The position numbers were made by a program, and so were the translations under genes. Shown in pieces: positions 43,587 through 54,664 of a DNA stretch of 64,000 nucleotides (positions are counted from its first letter, which is position 1; every line of letters starts with the position of its first letter). The notes beneath the pieces are model-generated. The model saw only the letters and a list, made by a program, of their open reading frames with translations. It did no database searches and was not told the origin of the DNA. Source of the DNA: Hyphodiscus hymeniophilus (Eukaryota > Ascomycota > Leotiomycetes > Helotiales > Hyphodiscaceae); contig VNKQ01000003.1 in assembly GCA_016508695.1 (NCBI GenBank), positions 2,496,001 to 2,560,000 on the forward strand, read 5' to 3'.

Positions 43587-46500
43587 CTAGAGCCTTAAAG
43601 GTATTAACGGCTAAATAGGGCCAATTTTAGGCCTACTTATAGTGCGTTAACAAGACTACTAAAATCGATAATAGTACTACTAGTACTATTAACATTTAAT
43701 TCGGTATTAGATTAATACTATTAATAAGTACTCTTCGGATTCTTATACCTATAAGAAGAGTCGATTTTTACGTCGTAAAGGTAAATACTCTATTCCTACT
43801 CTATCTAAGTAACTTAAACAGCCTGTAAGTATATTATAATAACCTTAAGAATATAATAGTTACGCTTATAAAGATAGTACTAGTAGTTCGTTAGTTCGGC
43901 TATCTATTTATCGTTTAGGGGAAGTATTTCTAGTAATTCGTGTCTTCTTCCCTTACTTAAAACCCCTATTTTCTTATATTAGTTAAATTATCAAGACTCT
44001 ATTATCGCTTTAGCTATCCCTTTATCGAACGTCTATACGCACTCTTAAAGAGAGCTACCCAAAACGTTAATAAGAAGGCTATCGGCAAGTTAACAAAGTT
44101 CTATTACTATTACTAAAAGCATAATAAATAGCCAGGAAGATTTAAGTTTAAGCTTCCTAACGATACTCTTAATTTTAACCACTCTATTTACATTAATATT
44201 ATATACGTAAAAGGCAATTCTCTAGTACTTTATATTATTAACGAAGTAACCCGTTTCTCTATAGCTTACTTTCTCAAAAACGTTTCATCGAAAACCACCT
44301 AGGAGACCTTATAATAATACTAGATTAATACTTATTTGGGTTCCCTAGACCTACTAATATACGATATAAGAACGGACTTTATAAGTTACAAATTCTATTA
44401 AAACGCGAGTAATATAATAGTTACTACTAAGTATATACCTATCGAAGTATACTAATCGATTAGAATCGTTAAGAAGGCTTATTAATTACTTCGTAAAGCC
44501 TATAAGATCTTACGTAAAGAAATAAGCATAATAACCTTAAAAGAAGCTTATCTTTAAATAGTAGTAAATACAAATAACAATACTACCGGACCTAGCGGTA
44601 TTATACTTACTCTATTTGTCTTTAGTGCTTTCTTACGAATAATAGAACTTAATCCCCTAGTACTATTAATATCGTAATAATTAGTAGTAATTTGCAAAGC
44701 TATAAGTAAGATAAAAAAGTTTAGAGCCAAGTTATAAATTAATAGTATAATTAACACACGAAATAGCCTAAATATAGAGACAATTTATAACCTTCTACTT
44801 AACTCTAATATACTAGTTTACCGGGAAGTAAGAGACTAGACCGGCCCCTTTAAGTTACTTAATATCAAGGGGGAAACCTATAAGATCGAGCTTTCTAGCG
44901 GTCTTACTAACTATAGAGTTACGTATATTAAACTATACTATTCGTAAGAAGATTACGATAATAAGGAAGGCAAAGAGAAAGGAGAAGAGAGTAAGAGTAA
45001 CGCAAGAAGTCTAGAACTACGTATTTAGCTACAATAGTAGCGACGACTATCTAAATAGTATAAACACTTTATATAATCTATCTTTTATAACTCTAATATC
45101 TCTATATTTATAACTAAGCCTTTATATATTAATTCGCGCTAGAAGAAGGTTAATAGCTTACTTAAGAAGGAAGTATTTAAACTCGTTAATACTAGATTAA
45201 TACTATTAAGAACTCGGATCTTTAACTCACGATTTATCGACGAAATTAAGTATTAAGGAACTAACTAAGCGTTCGAGAAATTAAGACTCGTTATATAGGC
45301 ATATAATAATTATAAGAAGGAACTAGTTCTTACGTGATCACTTATAATTTAACGAGCTAACTAGCGATTACTCTAATTACTAGCTCCCTTACTCTAAAAT
45401 ACTAAACTCTACCTCTATAATATCTCCTAAGTTTACGTATAATCGACTACTCTATTAAATCGCAATTTCTACGTTAAATTACCTCGAGAACTCACTTAGT
45501 AACTAGGTCTAGAAAACGGAGTAATTTTACGTGTTATTAAGCTATTATATAGAGTCCTAGAAGCCGAGAATCACTAGTATAAGACGTACTACTATTATTA
45601 TACCGAGAAGTTAAAGATAAAGGAATTAATTTATGACTTATACCTCTTATATTATAATAAAAAAGGGTTTGGTCTTATTAGCTTATAAACCGACGATACC
45701 TTATTCCTAGTAGATAAGACCTTTGTAAAGGCTAAAGAAGAGTAACTTAAAGAAGCTAAATTTATAACAAAGGAAAGAGAGACCTTATCGACTATTACCC
45801 CTATTAAATTTAATAGTAAAATAATTACCCTATAAGGTAACGACGTAATCGAATTTAATTAGGTATACTAGTATAAGAACTTTTAACTAGTTTTCTTTTA
45901 TAAGAACCTCGATTCTATAAGTTCTAGAGGTGAAATTCGCAAGGGAATTACTCTAAAAGACTAGTATATCGTATAACGCGCAAGAGGTATATATATTATA
46001 TTAGTTTACTAACTAGAAGCGTCGTTTAATCTCTCTTTTGTGGCCTAGGTTACTAATCTAAAGAAAGAGAACGCAAAGAGACTAAATAAGAGAATCTAGT
46101 AGCAAATTAATAATAAGACTAGAAGACTCAAGTACGTAGGTCTTAACTTACAAAGCCTTCGAGTTATAGCTTTTACAAATACTTCTTTTACTAATAATAC
46201 TAATAATACCTCTCAAATCGGCTTTATTATTACTATTATAGATAAAAATAATAACGCGAATATTATTTATTAGTCTTCGATTAAATATTAGAGAGTTACT
46301 CGTTCGATATTAGCCTTAGAACTATATAGAATAGCTTATAGATTTAATTATATAGTTATTCTAAATTCTACCCTTAAAAAGGTCTTAAATATTATTATTC
46401 CCCTTATAATTTATATTAATTCGAAGTTACTATACGAATACCTTATCAAGCTAAGAACTACGTAAGAAAAGAGACTTATAGTAGATCTCATATGCCTAAG

Positions 46501-47050
46501 ACAAGTATACGAGAGACGATTTATTATAGAAATCAAGTAGATTAATAGAAATTCGAACCTAGCTAACGCAATAACAAAAGAGAAGAGCTACTAGGCTTTG
46601 CGAGATCTAATCGATTCGAATAAAATCTCACTAGAATTAAAGGAATAGGTTAAGAGAGAGAAGAAGCCGAACCTATAAGAATTATAAAGTAATATAGTAT
46701 AATATTTGAGGGACGCTAGTACTAATTCGATAACTATATAATCGACCTCAAATACGACTATAAATACTACTTACGATATAATAATTATAACGGTATATTA
46801 TACGACTAGTTTCTTTACTTGCCGTGTGTTTTTAATAAATATTCAAAGGATATTAATTCTATGGCTAAATTTAGTACTTATGTAGTACTCACTCGTTAGA
46901 CAACCTAACAAGCAAATCTAACGATAACGAAGGATATCGTTTCCCTATACGAATCGAGATCCTATAGGCAATTAAATAGAATAGAAGGAATGCGTGGATT
47001 ATGTAATTTAGGGAAGGAAGGATAGACCAATTAGAAGAAAGAGTTGCTAG

Positions 47051-47217
47051 TATTTAGACCACTTTCTAGCCTAATCTAGACTAGTGCGTTACGTGTATCG
47101 CAAACTAGAGTAACTTGGTTCCATCTCTGTAGAATAGCTTCTTCCCTTAGACATCAACAATATCACTACGAATACTTATGCAATTACAGTACCGTAGCAA
47201 CCGAAGTGCTACCAACA
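47051..47217 (+). repeat. Copia 3' LTR (167 bp)
   Basis: Starts TATTTAGACC and keeps the original GCTACCAACA end. It has fewer C-to-T changes in its second half than the 5' LTR. Confidence 0.88.
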
Positions 47218-47222
47218 GGTGC

Positions 47223-47718
47223 ATAATTTGAGCGAATAAGTGCTGCCAGAGGCTCAACTTCTGCAATCAAATATCGGATGAGTTAATTGAAATTTCATTA
47301 TGCGTGCGAATGAGTGCTGGGCTTGCAGAGGTACTACTCTTGTCCAAGTAAAGTGTATCAAAGAGCTAACCATCAAGGGCTCCAGACTCCAGAGCAGTTT
47401 GCAACCGCATACGCCCACGTTGTTCGAGATGCGCTAGGTCTAATAGACCATGTCAGTATGGATTGCGGCTGTCGTGGCCAAAGGGTACCAATACGAAGCG
47501 GAGCTTGACACATTCCATTCAGGATGTAGTTGGGACTGGAAATAATTTCTCCCAGACGAGCTTTGTAAATGCTACATCGTGGGATATCCAGCTTCACGAT
47601 TACCTGTGAATGAATCAGGGTACACTCACTCACGGGCTTGGCATAACAATTAACTAATGCTCCAGCGTCAGGACTTGGTAGTCATGAGGGATTTCCTTTC
47701 CAGAAACTCGATCTGCCT
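47223..47718. other. Region between copia element and transcription factor remnant
   Basis: 500 bp without clear coding. Upstream parts of the transcription factor (such as a Zn2Cys6 domain) were looked for and not found here. Confidence 0.4.
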
Positions 47719-49181
47719 ATGGCACTATCATGGGTCCCGATTCGCTTAGGTTACGAGGAAAGAGGACTTCTTGATCATTGTAACTATAATACTGCTTGCA
47801 GAGTTTTACCAAGCTAACATTACAGTCATATGTACGGCGTCGTCTATACTTGCTATTTTTGAACCGGACAAGAACGATTTCTTGAGTCTTTTAGTGCGCC
47901 TAGCTCTTTCAGATAGTTCACCGTCTTCTATGGCTGTGTTACAATCGGCGCTGGCGCTTTCGTCGTTCCACAGGCATGGTCTACAATCGTCTGTCCTTCG
48001 GTTCAAAGCTCGCGCTCTTCGCACACTGATCATGTCTTCTAATCACTATATTGAAAGTTCTGCAGTAATTCAAAGGCTAGTATGATACTGTGCCACCTTG
48101 AGGTATGTTCAATATTCGACCTATATCTCCATTTCAACAAAAGCTCATCAATGCTCAAGATGCTCGGAATGCCAAATGATTTATCCCTGTGGTTCTGTAA
48201 GTGACATGTGGTCTGTTATTTCAACTTTGTTACCTGGACGATATGTATACTCTATTGTGTTGGGTGTCTGCCGCATTTTGATAAAGTGGCTCCTGATTCT
48301 CGAAAGACATTGCTAAATTGCATTCTAGGCCATCTGAATGAAGCTAGACATCTGATCGACAACGCAGGCCTTGAGAGCCAAAATCTTCAAGGCGAATTTT
48401 CCAGGCTTCTAGACTGGGTAGAGTATCATATGGTCATGAGCCGGTTTAGCCACCGACACTGGTATATAAATGTAGAGTCTAGTAAAGAGACCAAAAATCT
48501 CCCACCTGTGGAACAGGAAACATGCCACGCACAAAAAATTAAGCTGAGAAGTTTGAGAATTCATGTCTACTCTAGCATTTATCTGACATGAGATAGATTA
48601 AAGGTCTACCAAGCTGCTCGCACGAAATCATTCGACTTTTCTATTTTATGTTCGAGATCATCCGAAAACCAATAGACTTATTGTATCATAGCGACGAATA
48701 CGAAAATTCTTTGGTTTGCCTCGAAAACAAGATAACCAAAATTGTCCCGTTGGCGGCGGAAGGCGAATCTGATACTATGTCCGGCTTGAGCACAGTCTGG
48801 GTGGCTACAATAGAGCTTTTCAAACTAGCCGCTCTAATTTACCTCAAGAGAGCATCGCAGAACTTTTCAGGAAGCTCCCCTCAAATTGTTGCAATAGTTG
48901 AGAGGGCACATATACATCTCGACGATCTGGAGACCTTTGATTCTGCCTTTCCACTGTTGATTATTGGATGCGAGTCTCGGATAGATGAGCAAAGATTTAG
49001 GATTCTGGAGCATATTGAAAGGACAATTAAAAGCTCGAGATTGAGGAGCTTGCATGGACTGCAGGATGTTCTCCAGCAGATCTAGGTCCAGGAAGACCTT
49101 GCTACTGATTATGAGCTGAACTACTTGAAGAGTTTGGACGCTATAATATCTTCTTACCGGATTATGCCCAGTTTTGTCTAA
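47719..49181 (+). pseudogene. Fungal-specific transcription factor remnant (Fungal_trans_2 type)
   Basis: The pieces follow the order of a fungal_trans_2 regulatory domain. MALSWVPIRLGYEERGLLDHF crosses a 46-bp intron (47780-47825, branch GCTAAC) to SSILAIFEPDKNDFLSLL, ALSDSSPSSMAVLQSALAL and NHYIESSAVIQRL. Later come NLQGEFSRLLDWVEYHMV with MSRFSHRHW, and ELFKLAALIYLKRASQNF, FPLLIIGCESRIDEQRF and SLHGLQDVLQQI. Two lesions appear: a one-base frame shift near 48079 (QRLV then MILCHLE), and a TAG at 49083-49085 where relatives have Trp. After that stop the same frame continues VQEDLATDYELNYLKSLDAI to a natural TAA at 49179-49181. No Zn2Cys6 domain was found, so the N-terminus is missing or upstream. 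It is probably non-functional. Confidence 0.65.
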
Positions 49182-49277
49182 TAGCCGTGCGGACTAGACA
49201 ATGACAAACTGAAGCTTACCTGGGCATCAAACGATATTTCACCAAATACATTTCGGTAGTACGAAACACAACACTGA

Positions 49278-51742
49278 ACGACAGCCAATCTACTCCTGCC
49301 AGATGCAAGCTCTAGTCTTTGGACTGAAGTTAGATCTGCAAGGGATAACGACTGCACAGCGGAAACGATATTGGTTATCAATGAGGGCTTTACTATTGAT
49401 GTCACCGTGGTACCAACAGAGATTATAACAAGTGGGAGAGCTACAACAACAATCACCTGCACTGATGTAGTCACAAAAACAGCGTAAGTAACAAGCTGAG
49501 GATTTGAAGCTTGATATAGCTAACATTTACAAGGACTGTTACCAATACGGAGAAAGGTCTAAACACGGTGACAATTACTTCTGGCTCAGTTGGATTTATC
49601 TCTACCATCCCGACCACCGATGCGAATGGCTCCCCTACGACTATTGTAATCGTCGATATTCCTACAACTGCCCTTAGCACCATCACTAGGACGAGCGGAT
49701 CACTTGGATTTACCTCTACTATCCCGACTACCGATGCGAATAGTTCCCCTACGACTGTTGTAATCGTCGATATTCCTACAACTGCCCTTAGCACTATTAC
49801 CAGGACAAGCGGATCACTTGGATTCACCTCTACTGTTCTGACCACTACTCCGAATGGCTCGCCGACGTCCATTGTGGTTATCGACATCCCATCATCTGCT
49901 CTTAGCACAATCACCCAGACAAGCAGCTTAGTTAGTTTTACCTCCACTATTCTGACCACCGATCCGAATGGCTCGCCGACGTCCATCGTGGTTGTTGATA
50001 TCCCATCATCTGCTCTAAGTACAATCACCCAGACAAGCGGCTCAGTTGGTTTTACCTCCACTATTCTAACTACTGATCCGAATGGCTCACCAACGTCTAT
50101 TGTAATTATTGACATTCCGGCAACTTTCAGTAAAGTTACTACGACGAGCGGCTCAGTTGGATCTACATCTACCGTCCTGATCACCAATACTCTAAGCACG
50201 ATTACCACAACAAGCGGCTCAGTTGGATTTACCTCTACTATCCTAACTACCGGCACTAACGGCTCGCCGACGTCTATCGTGGTTATTGACATTCCGACAA
50301 CTGCTCTGAGTATTCCGCCAAGCACTATTACAATAACGTCGGGCTTAGTTGGATTCACCTCCACTATCCCGACTACCGATGCTAACGGCTCGCCGACGTC
50401 TATCGTGGTTATTGACATTCCGACAACTGCTCTGAGTATAAGCTCCCCGACGATATCGAGCTCTACAACGATATCGAGCTCAATTGGGCTCACTTCCACT
50501 AACCCGACCACCGTTCTAACGACTCCTTTGAGCATCCCGCTCAGCACTAGCTCCACGTCATTATCAAGCTCAGTTGGACCCACTTCTACTATTCCAACCA
50601 CTCCTCTCAGCATCCCTCTCAGCACGAGTACTACATCGACATCGAGCTCAGTTGGACTTACCACCTCTATCCCGACTACCGCTCCAACAACTCCACTGAG
50701 CATTCCGCTCAGCACTATTACGACAACATCGGGCTCGGTTGGATTCACATCAACCATTCCTACCACCGACGCCAATGGCGCGCCGACTTCGGTCGTCGTG
50801 ATTGACTGCCCTTCAAGTGGCTCTGCGACGGTCATTGCAAATGGTCAAGCAGGCAGTTCGTCAGCTGTAACCGTTCCCCAGTGTGCTTCGACTGCGACCT
50901 TCACTGTTATTGGCGGCGCGGGGGGCTTCTCTGGGATAATCCCGTATTATGGAGGCTTTGGGGCGGATATAACTGGGACCTTCGCGGTCACTGGTGGGCA
51001 AACGCTTTCCCTCATCGCAGGAGGCGCTGGTGCATCAGGCCAAGCTACCAATGCAGGTGGAACAAGCTCGTATGGTAATGGTGGAACTGGGTTTAGTGGT
51101 GGTGGGGGAGGCGGTGCACCATCTTCCTTATACCTTGATGGCACGTTACTCGCAGTTGCTGGAGCTGGAGGAGGTGGCTGTATCGCCGTCACTGGTAACG
51201 GTGGAGCAACCGTTACTACGACCCAACTGAATCTGAAGAACGAAGGCGATGCTGGCCTCCAAGGCAACAATCAAGAGGTCTTATCATTAAGCGGCGGTAT
51301 CATCGCAAACGTTTATGGAGGATCTCCTGGAACGAATAATGGCGCTGGGGCTGGTGGTACTTACTCTGGATACTCTACCTCGGCAGAGGATGGCAGTGCT
51401 GGTAGTGGGACCAATGGTGGAAATGGTTACCATACTGTCTATCAATATATCAATACTAACACTGCCGGATGCTCAGGCGGAGGTGGCGGCGGCTATTTTG
51501 GCGCTGGCGGTGGAGCTGTTCTCTACCTCCAAACTGGTAGCACAGCACAAGAAGTCTGTGGGGGTGGCGGTGGTGGATCCAGCTTCGTTGCTAGTAGCAT
51601 TCCAGACGTCTCGCAGAGCATTGCGACTACCAGGCCGGGAACTGTCATTGTGACCTTCTCTCAACGATACACTCTACGAACACTTCACCCGGCACCGCAT
51701 GGTGTCACTTTTCGACGAGAGTTCTACCTGTGTTACAGTTAG
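49278..51742 (+). CDS. Secreted adhesin-like Ser/Thr repeat protein with glycine-rich domain
   Basis: The 5' end is not resolved: no signal peptide exon was identified and the first frame opens at 49278. One intron (49484-49533, branch GCTAAC) joins it to a 2.2-kb exon. Exon one has DNDCTAETILVINEG and TSGRATTTITCTDVV. Then come about six full and several partial copies of a 38-residue unit, such as TSGSVGFTSTILTTDPNG with SPTSIVVIDIPTTALSTI, rich in Ser/Thr and likely O-glycosylated. Short spacer repeats (TPLSIPLST) follow. The C-terminal half (from CASTATFTVIGGAGGFSG) is a glycine-rich domain like PF12810, with Cys residues near the GGGGG runs. The whole looks like a cell-surface or wall protein. 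The last 27 residues after GTVIVTF look unrelated and may be read-through of a lost stop or splice site. Confidence 0.72.
49577..50790 (+). repeat. 114-bp coding minisatellite in the adhesin-like gene
   Basis: Tandem units of 114 bp (38 codons) starting at TCxGGCTCAGTTGGATT-like sequence. Copies at about 49577, 49691, 49805, 49919 and 50033 are in register; later copies are shortened or interrupted. The mirrored open frame on the minus strand is a by-product. Confidence 0.85.
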
Positions 51743-52862
51743 TGAAGCATCACGTGAAAGAGCCTGATGTGGTACCTTGAGGGCCTTTTATGCATGTATT
51801 TCGTATTAGCATCAGTTAACTCTTATCAGATAGAGCTTAGGACTTAATATCAATAATTTCTTTTCGCAGCTAAGTTATTATTCTACCACTATTAACACTA
51901 GTACGATACTTTCATATTGCGAGGCACAAGATGACAGTGTGATACGATAGTAGTATGCGACTCGCAGATTGTGCTTCGTTGTAGGAACAGGTCCTGTATA
52001 GAAAGAGTTCAATCGATGGAAAAATACCCAGCGTTACGACTTCTCCCCTTCAAACCATTGACAAAATCACAGAACTTGCTATTGTTGCGAGTATAAAATT
52101 CACTTCTTGAATCTCGAAGAATACCTTACGCACGTACGAAGTCTTCTGGATACGAATCCACATTATAATACGGTGAACATCATCTGGGCTGCTATTGCAG
52201 TAACAGGCCTGGACAATGCCTTTACTAGCACTTTGACAGTTGCACCGAACTTGAATGCTTCTTTTACAGGCAGTGGGCCCACTACAAGATTGTTATCACC
52301 AACGACAAGGGCGGTCTCTCCATGGAGGACATTACAGCTTTGACTGCGGTCGAAACTATACCAATCAGGATGGCTTGAGCTACTATTGCTGCGAGTGCGA
52401 TAAAATGCAAAAGTACTTGAGAAACTTTTCTCCGGGATGAGCATATTCGCAAAGTAAGAGCTGCAGAGTTGAGAAGCTCACGCAGTCTCCCACTATAGTG
52501 TAGCGAGTCCGACGAGACACACCATCGCGAGAAGCAGCTTAAAGGGCACATGTCAAGTTGTAGACCTCCACGTTATATTCCTTGCCTACGGTACCAAGAA
52601 GTTTCGTGATACCACCCACTCTTCTGAACCATCTTGAGAGCCGCTGCTAGATAAGTCCATGTAGAATCTACCGATCTTTGCATAAAGTATTGCGTAAAGT
52701 ATTGCGTCTGGCTGAGGAGTACTTCCGCAATCCTAAGTAATCTTTTGAGAAACTTGAACCTCCTATCACAAACCAAACTCCATCTTTTCTGGTCAACAAA
52801 CTCCCTTCTATCTCGTCCAATCCTCTTCAGTCACCAGACTCTTGACCCAGGAACGCCTGCCT
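51743..52862. other. Intergenic, no supported gene
   Basis: 1.1 kb between the adhesin-like gene and SER2 3' end. Short frames only. Confidence 0.45.
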
Positions 52863-54284
52863 TCAATTCGTCAAAACAGCCACCTCCTCGGCAGTGAAAC
52901 CAAAAATATGCAGCAAGTCTAATAAAGTTCCCCCGTTGAGCCGGGCTGATGCTTCCATTTGAACCACCGGCTTCGCATTGAATGCAACCCCCAGACCCGC
53001 TACACCCATCATCAAAATATCGTTCGCCCCATCCCCGACTGCAACAACTTGCTCCAACGCGATCTTCTCTTTCTGTGCTATCTCGAGCAACAAATCTCGT
53101 TTCCTCTCCGCATTTACAATAGTGCCAACGACCTCCCCGGTAAGCTTGCCAGTTGTCGGATCCGAAGCAAGAGTGTTAGCAAACGCGTAATCAATGCCCA
53201 ACTCATCAGCAAGCCATTGCGTCAAAGGAATGAACCCGCCTGAGAAGACAGCAGTTTTAACACCCATTCTCTTCAGCGCCGGGATAAGTTGCGCAACTCC
53301 TTTCGTTGGCGTAATCACCGTCCTTAGCCTCGTGAAAATGTCCGCATCCACACCCTTCAATAGCTTCGCTCGCTCGATAAAACTAGAAGAGAAATCCAGC
53401 TCGCCGTTCATAGCTCGAGCGGTGAGAGCAGACACTTGTTCTTCGACTCCTATGGAAGCCGCGATTAGGTCAATCACCTCTTCCTCGATGAGTGTAGAGT
53501 CCATATCGAAGACTACCAAGCGCGGATAGCGGCGGAGGACGGAATCGGCTTGAAGGATCACATCAACGTTCCATTCTCGCTCAAAGCGATATATTAGCTC
53601 GTGCTTGCGCAGGTCGGAAAGTGTGAGGTAGGTGGGGTCGGGGGTTGGAGAGACTGTGAGCTCAACGATTGAGGGGTGTTTAGGATTGTCGAGACACCGG
53701 TGAGAGGATGATAGTGTTTCTGAGCCTTGGCGAGACGGCAGGGAGGAGAGGAGGTGGAGGAAAGATGTGAGGCATAATGGCGAGATATAGCTCCCATAGA
53801 GGTGGTCGAGGGGTTCGGGGTCTGGCGGGGGAGGCTCGAGAGGGAAGTTGGAAAGGGTCCGAACGGGAGCAAGATTCGGTGGGATGGCGCGGGAAGACGA
53901 GCTTGGGTTCGGAGAGGGTGAGCGATCGGGTGGGTAGTCGGTTATCGCTGCGCGGGGCGATTTGGTCTTGTAGATGAGGGTTGCGATCAGTCGATCGGAG
54001 GTTGTGCCAGCAGCAGGCTGGCAATTTGTGTGCGACAATGTGTGATTGAGACCGCTGTCGATGATCTTGGGTGGTGATTGGGGAGATGGCACGCCGCTGA
54101 ACTTGCGAGTGATCTTTGGCGCAGTGACAGTGGTGTGTTGAAGTCCCTCGACGATCGAGTCAATGCCTTGATGACCATCTTGCTGAGGAGGACGATATTG
54201 CTGGTGTTCTTGCATGTAGGAGGAGCTTCTCATGTTGCTCCCGAAGGACGGTCTGCCAGCCTTGAGAGGCGCATTCTCAGCCAT
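52863..54284 (-). CDS. SER2: Phosphoserine phosphatase (serine biosynthesis)
   Basis: HAD-superfamily enzyme that makes serine from phosphoserine, the last step of the phosphorylated pathway; cytosolic. Intronless, 473 residues from the ATG giving MAENAPLKAGRPSFGSN. The frame is open to 54458 and another ATG lies at 54404, so the start is uncertain by up to 40-58 residues. The N-terminal half is disordered with Ser/Pro runs, then LTLSDLRKHELIYRFE. The catalytic part starts LVVFDMDSTLIEEE (motif I, two Asp), with KTAVFSGGFIPLT (motif II), and VVAVGDGANDILMM (motif III). The end is LLDLLHIFGFTAEEV. All motifs are intact. The long N-terminal extension is common in filamentous fungi. Confidence 0.93.
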   Translation of the reverse strand: MAENAPLKAGRPSFGSNMRSSSYMQEHQQYRPPQQDGHQGIDSIVEGLQHTTVTAPKITRKFSGVPSPQSPPKIIDSGLNHTLSHTNCQPAAGTTSDRLIATLIYKTKSPRAAITDYPPDRSPSPNPSSSSRAIPPNLAPVRTLSNFPLEPPPPDPEPLDHLYGSYISPLCLTSFLHLLSSLPSRQGSETLSSSHRCLDNPKHPSIVELTVSPTPDPTYLTLSDLRKHELIYRFEREWNVDVILQADSVLRRYPRLVVFDMDSTLIEEEVIDLIAASIGVEEQVSALTARAMNGELDFSSSFIERAKLLKGVDADIFTRLRTVITPTKGVAQLIPALKRMGVKTAVFSGGFIPLTQWLADELGIDYAFANTLASDPTTGKLTGEVVGTIVNAERKRDLLLEIAQKEKIALEQVVAVGDGANDILMMGVAGLGVAFNAKPVVQMEASARLNGGTLLDLLHIFGFTAEEVAVLTN

Positions 54285-54664
54285 AGTGGCTGTTCCTTTC
54301 GTGTCTTTTGTTTCCTGGAGTAGAGGTCTTGAAGGACGTTTGGTGCGCAAAGTTCCGAGGATCACGAAGGAGATTGTGGGGTCACGTGGGAAGGAGGGGT
54401 CCATTCTGCTGTGTTTTAGCGCCGGGGATCCAGGCACAACCTTTACAAGCAATACCACTTGCAGCCAATTTTTCCAATCTCAAAGGTGCTGCAGCGCGAG
54501 CGCGAAGATGAGCCTGATTGATGTTTGACAGGTCTTTGAAATGCCGGGAGTAGCAAATTCCCATGGGGGTCCAGGACAATGACGAACGAGTCAAGACAGA
54601 AGAGATAGAGAACGGTCTTACATGAATGCCTTTTGTTCTTTTGTGTACAAAACTACTTAATATT

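Larger units (their letters stand above)
40660..47217 (+). mobile_element. Ty1/copia LTR retrotransposon, heavily RIP-degenerated
   Basis: A 6.56-kb element bounded by 167-bp direct LTRs and a perfect 5-bp target duplication GGTGC (40655-40659, 47218-47222). The interior is AT-rich and full of TAG/TAA in all frames, but the plus strand still shows the copia order. A gag zinc knuckle lies at 42767-42808 (reads CFVYKKEGY with Cys and His lost to TpA). Integrase follows at about 44000-44950 (RFKFKLPNDTLN, TGPFKLLNIKGETYKIEL). Reverse transcriptase covers about 45250-45950 (LGLENGVILRVIK, then TDDTLFLVDKTF near 45690). RNase H is at 46200-46680 (SQIGFIITI, then RVTRSILALELY). The integrase-RT-RNase H order defines copia. 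Changes are mostly CA-to-TA type on both strands, as RIP leaves. No autonomous protein remains. A solo LTR of another family is nested at 43181-43586. Confidence 0.92.

Noticed and set aside
47314..47633. Possible Zn2Cys6 exon (MDCGCRGQ)
   Set aside because: Cysteine spacing does not fit CX2CX6C, and no splice path joins it to the transcription factor remnant.
49471..50835. 454-codon open frame on the minus strand
   Set aside because: It is the antisense shadow of the 114-bp coding repeat; the plus-strand frame has the intron logic and the domain sequence.
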